Assembly (NCBI GenBank): GCA_045627705.1
Contig: JAZQOE010000070.1
Location: 1 to 14,947, forward strand
Length of the DNA stretch: 14,947 nucleotides
From: JBMNHG01 sp045627705
Lineage (GTDB): Bacteria > Verrucomicrobiota > Kiritimatiellia > RFP12 > JBMNHG01
Direction of reading: 5' to 3'
Position numbers and translations under genes: made by a program. Positions 13,607 through 14,947 of the stretch are shown one piece after another. The notes below the pieces were generated by a model that did no database searches, was not told the origin of the DNA, and was given only the letters and a program-made list of their open reading frames with translations. How positions within the stretch are numbered: position 1 is the first letter of the stretch; each line of letters starts with the position of its first letter.

Positions 13607-14899
13607 CTAGAGGTCGTTAAGGGCGGCCACGCCGGGGAGTTCCTTGCCCTCGAGGAATTCGAGGGAGGCGCCACCGCCGGTCGAGACATGGCTCATGTCG
13701 GCTGCCTTGCCGGACTTCTTGACGGCGCTCACGGAGTCGCCGCCACCGATGATCGAGGTGCCGCCGTTGGCCTTGACGGTCGCGACCGCCTCGCAGACAC
13801 CGTATGTGCCCTTGGCGAGAGGAGCGAACTCGAAGCAGCCCATGGGACCGTTCCAAACCACGGTCTTCGCGCCCTTGATGGCGTCGGCGAAGAGCGCGAT
13901 CGACTTCGGCCCGATATCGAGGCCCATCCAGCCATCGGGGATGTCGCCCTCGCAGGGCTTCATCTGGATGTCGGAGGCGTCCTTGGTCTCGGGGAACTTG
14001 TCGGCGATCACGTTGTCGATCGGGAGAAGGAGCTTCACGCCCTTTGCGGCGGCGGTCTCGAGCATCTCCTTGGCGTACGGGACCTGGTCATCCTCGCAGA
14101 GCGAGGCGCCGACCTTGAGGCCCTGGGCCTTCTTGAAGGTATAGGCCATGCCGCCGCCGATGATGAGGGTATCGACCTTCGCGAGGAGGTTCTTCACGAC
14201 GGCGAGCTTGTCGGAGACCTTGGCGCCGCCGAGGATGGCGACGAAGGGACGGACGGGATTCTCGACCGCACTGCCGAGGTACTTGAGTTCCTTCTCCATG
14301 AGGAAGCCGGAGACGGCGACGGGGAGGAACTTCGCGACAACAGCCGTGGAAGCGTGTGCGCGATGGGCGGTGCCGAAAGCGTCATTGCAGTAGAGGTCGC
14401 CGTAGGAAGCGAGCTTCCTGGCCATCTCCTCGCGCTTCGCCTTGAGTTCGGCCTTCTTCGCCTGGTATTCTTCCTCGGTGAGGTGGATGCCCTTCTTTTC
14501 GTCATCCTTCTTGACCTTGCCATCCTCGGCCTTGTAGAAGCGGGTGTTCTCGAGGAGGGCGATTTCGCCTGGCTTGAGGGCGGAGACGATGTCGTCGGCA
14601 GCCATGCAATCGGGAGCGAACTTGACTTCCTTGCCAAGGACCTTGGCGAGATGCTCCGCGACAGGCTTTAGGCTGAACTCGGCTTCGTGGCCCTTGCCCT
14701 TTGGACGGCCGAGGTGGCTCATGAGAACGAGGCTGCCACCCTGTTCGAGGACATACTTGATCGAGGGCAGCGCCGCCTGGACGCGGGTGTCGTCGGTGAT
14801 TGTGCCGGAGCCGTCCTTGGCCATAGGCACGTTGAAATCGACGCGCATCAACACGCGCTTGCCATTCAGTTCGATATCGCGGAGAGTCTTCTTGCTCAT
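13607..14899 (-). CDS. pgk: Phosphoglycerate kinase with a charged helical insertion
   Basis: A 430-residue glycolytic enzyme that transfers phosphate between 1,3-bisphosphoglycerate and ADP. Substrate-side motifs are VDFNVP (20-25), SHLGRPKGKG (61-70), ENTRFY (117-122) and CNDAFGTAHRAHAST (171-185). Nucleotide-side motifs are ILGGAKVSDKL (222-232), the IGGGMAYTF segment (247-255), VWNGPMGCFE (348-357), IIGGGDSVSAV (383-393) and STGGGASLEFLEGK (406-419). Typical bacterial enzymes have about 390-400 residues; most of the excess is a Lys/Glu-rich helix at about 124-160 (DEKKGIHLTEEEYQAKKAEL and following) between ENTRF and the NDAFG motif. AAGGA lies 7 nt before the ATG at 14899. The 48 bases upstream to the window end hold only this ribosome site. 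Confidence 0.97.
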   Translation of the reverse strand: MSKKTLRDIELNGKRVLMRVDFNVPMAKDGSGTITDDTRVQAALPSIKYVLEQGGSLVLMSHLGRPKGKGHEAEFSLKPVAEHLAKVLGKEVKFAPDCMAADDIVSALKPGEIALLENTRFYKAEDGKVKKDDEKKGIHLTEEEYQAKKAELKAKREEMARKLASYGDLYCNDAFGTAHRAHASTAVVAKFLPVAVSGFLMEKELKYLGSAVENPVRPFVAILGGAKVSDKLAVVKNLLAKVDTLIIGGGMAYTFKKAQGLKVGASLCEDDQVPYAKEMLETAAAKGVKLLLPIDNVIADKFPETKDASDIQMKPCEGDIPDGWMGLDIGPKSIALFADAIKGAKTVVWNGPMGCFEFAPLAKGTYGVCEAVATVKANGGTSIIGGGDSVSAVKKSGKAADMSHVSTGGGASLEFLEGKELPGVAALNDL

Positions 14900-14947
14900 T
14901 TTTCGTTCCTTGTCTGCCCACCTTGGAACGGCGGGCGGTTGGTTGGT

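Noticed and set aside
13688..14671. 327-codon plus-strand open frame opposite pgk
   Set aside because: Shadow of pgk; Leu/Gly/Glu-rich with no family features.

Overview
The window is about 15 kb of GC-rich bacterial DNA with long shadow reading frames in most genes. LpxA and a complete tripartite efflux pump show a Gram-negative cell with lipid A and an outer membrane. The tail-modified TopA without zinc ribbons, the small secreted protein with a C-terminal four-cysteine tail, and the recurrent GGGACAGGC-type intergenic palindromes point loosely to the PVC group (Kiritimatiellota, Lentisphaerota or Verrucomicrobiota). That placement is an inference from impression, not a proven assignment.

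Layout, left to right. (1) Positions 1-845 look accessory: the 5' half of a DUF1016/YhcG-type nuclease gene (minus strand, cut by the window edge), then a 383-nt gene-free stretch with a 13-bp-arm inverted repeat and a 72-bp imperfect palindrome. (2) Positions 846-7336 hold a minus-strand efflux locus transcribed in the order marR, membrane fusion protein, RND permease, outer-membrane factor. A good promoter and a perfect 8+3+8 inverted repeat lie before marR. (3) Positions 7397-8181 hold a periplasmic cyclophilin gene (minus) with a strong hairpin after its stop. (4) Positions 8334-12148 hold dprA and topA, a plus-strand pair 29 nt apart. (5) Positions 12201-14899 hold three minus-strand genes: a small secreted coiled-coil/Cys4 protein, lpxA and pgk, separated by GGCGCGCC-core hairpins.

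How the genes work together. The MarR protein probably represses its own operon and responds to toxic compounds by releasing the pump genes. The fusion protein, RND permease and lipoprotein outer-membrane factor form one envelope-spanning exporter. DprA (handling of incoming single-stranded DNA) and TopA (supercoil relaxation) are both DNA-topology or recombination housekeeping proteins. LpxA and the cyclophilin serve the cell envelope, and PGK is glycolytic. No CRISPR array, insertion sequence, rRNA or tRNA was seen.

The most unusual items are the C-terminal half-domain of TopA, built from three diverged ~65-75-residue repeats in place of zinc ribbons; three tandem 23-bp repeats between the permease and outer-membrane-factor genes; an 85-nt transcript stretch with a single G between marR and the pump genes; and a shared GGCGCGCC hairpin placed just after the stop codons of three genes. 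I found no clearly complete undescribed multi-gene system; the most accessory-looking part is truncated at the left edge.
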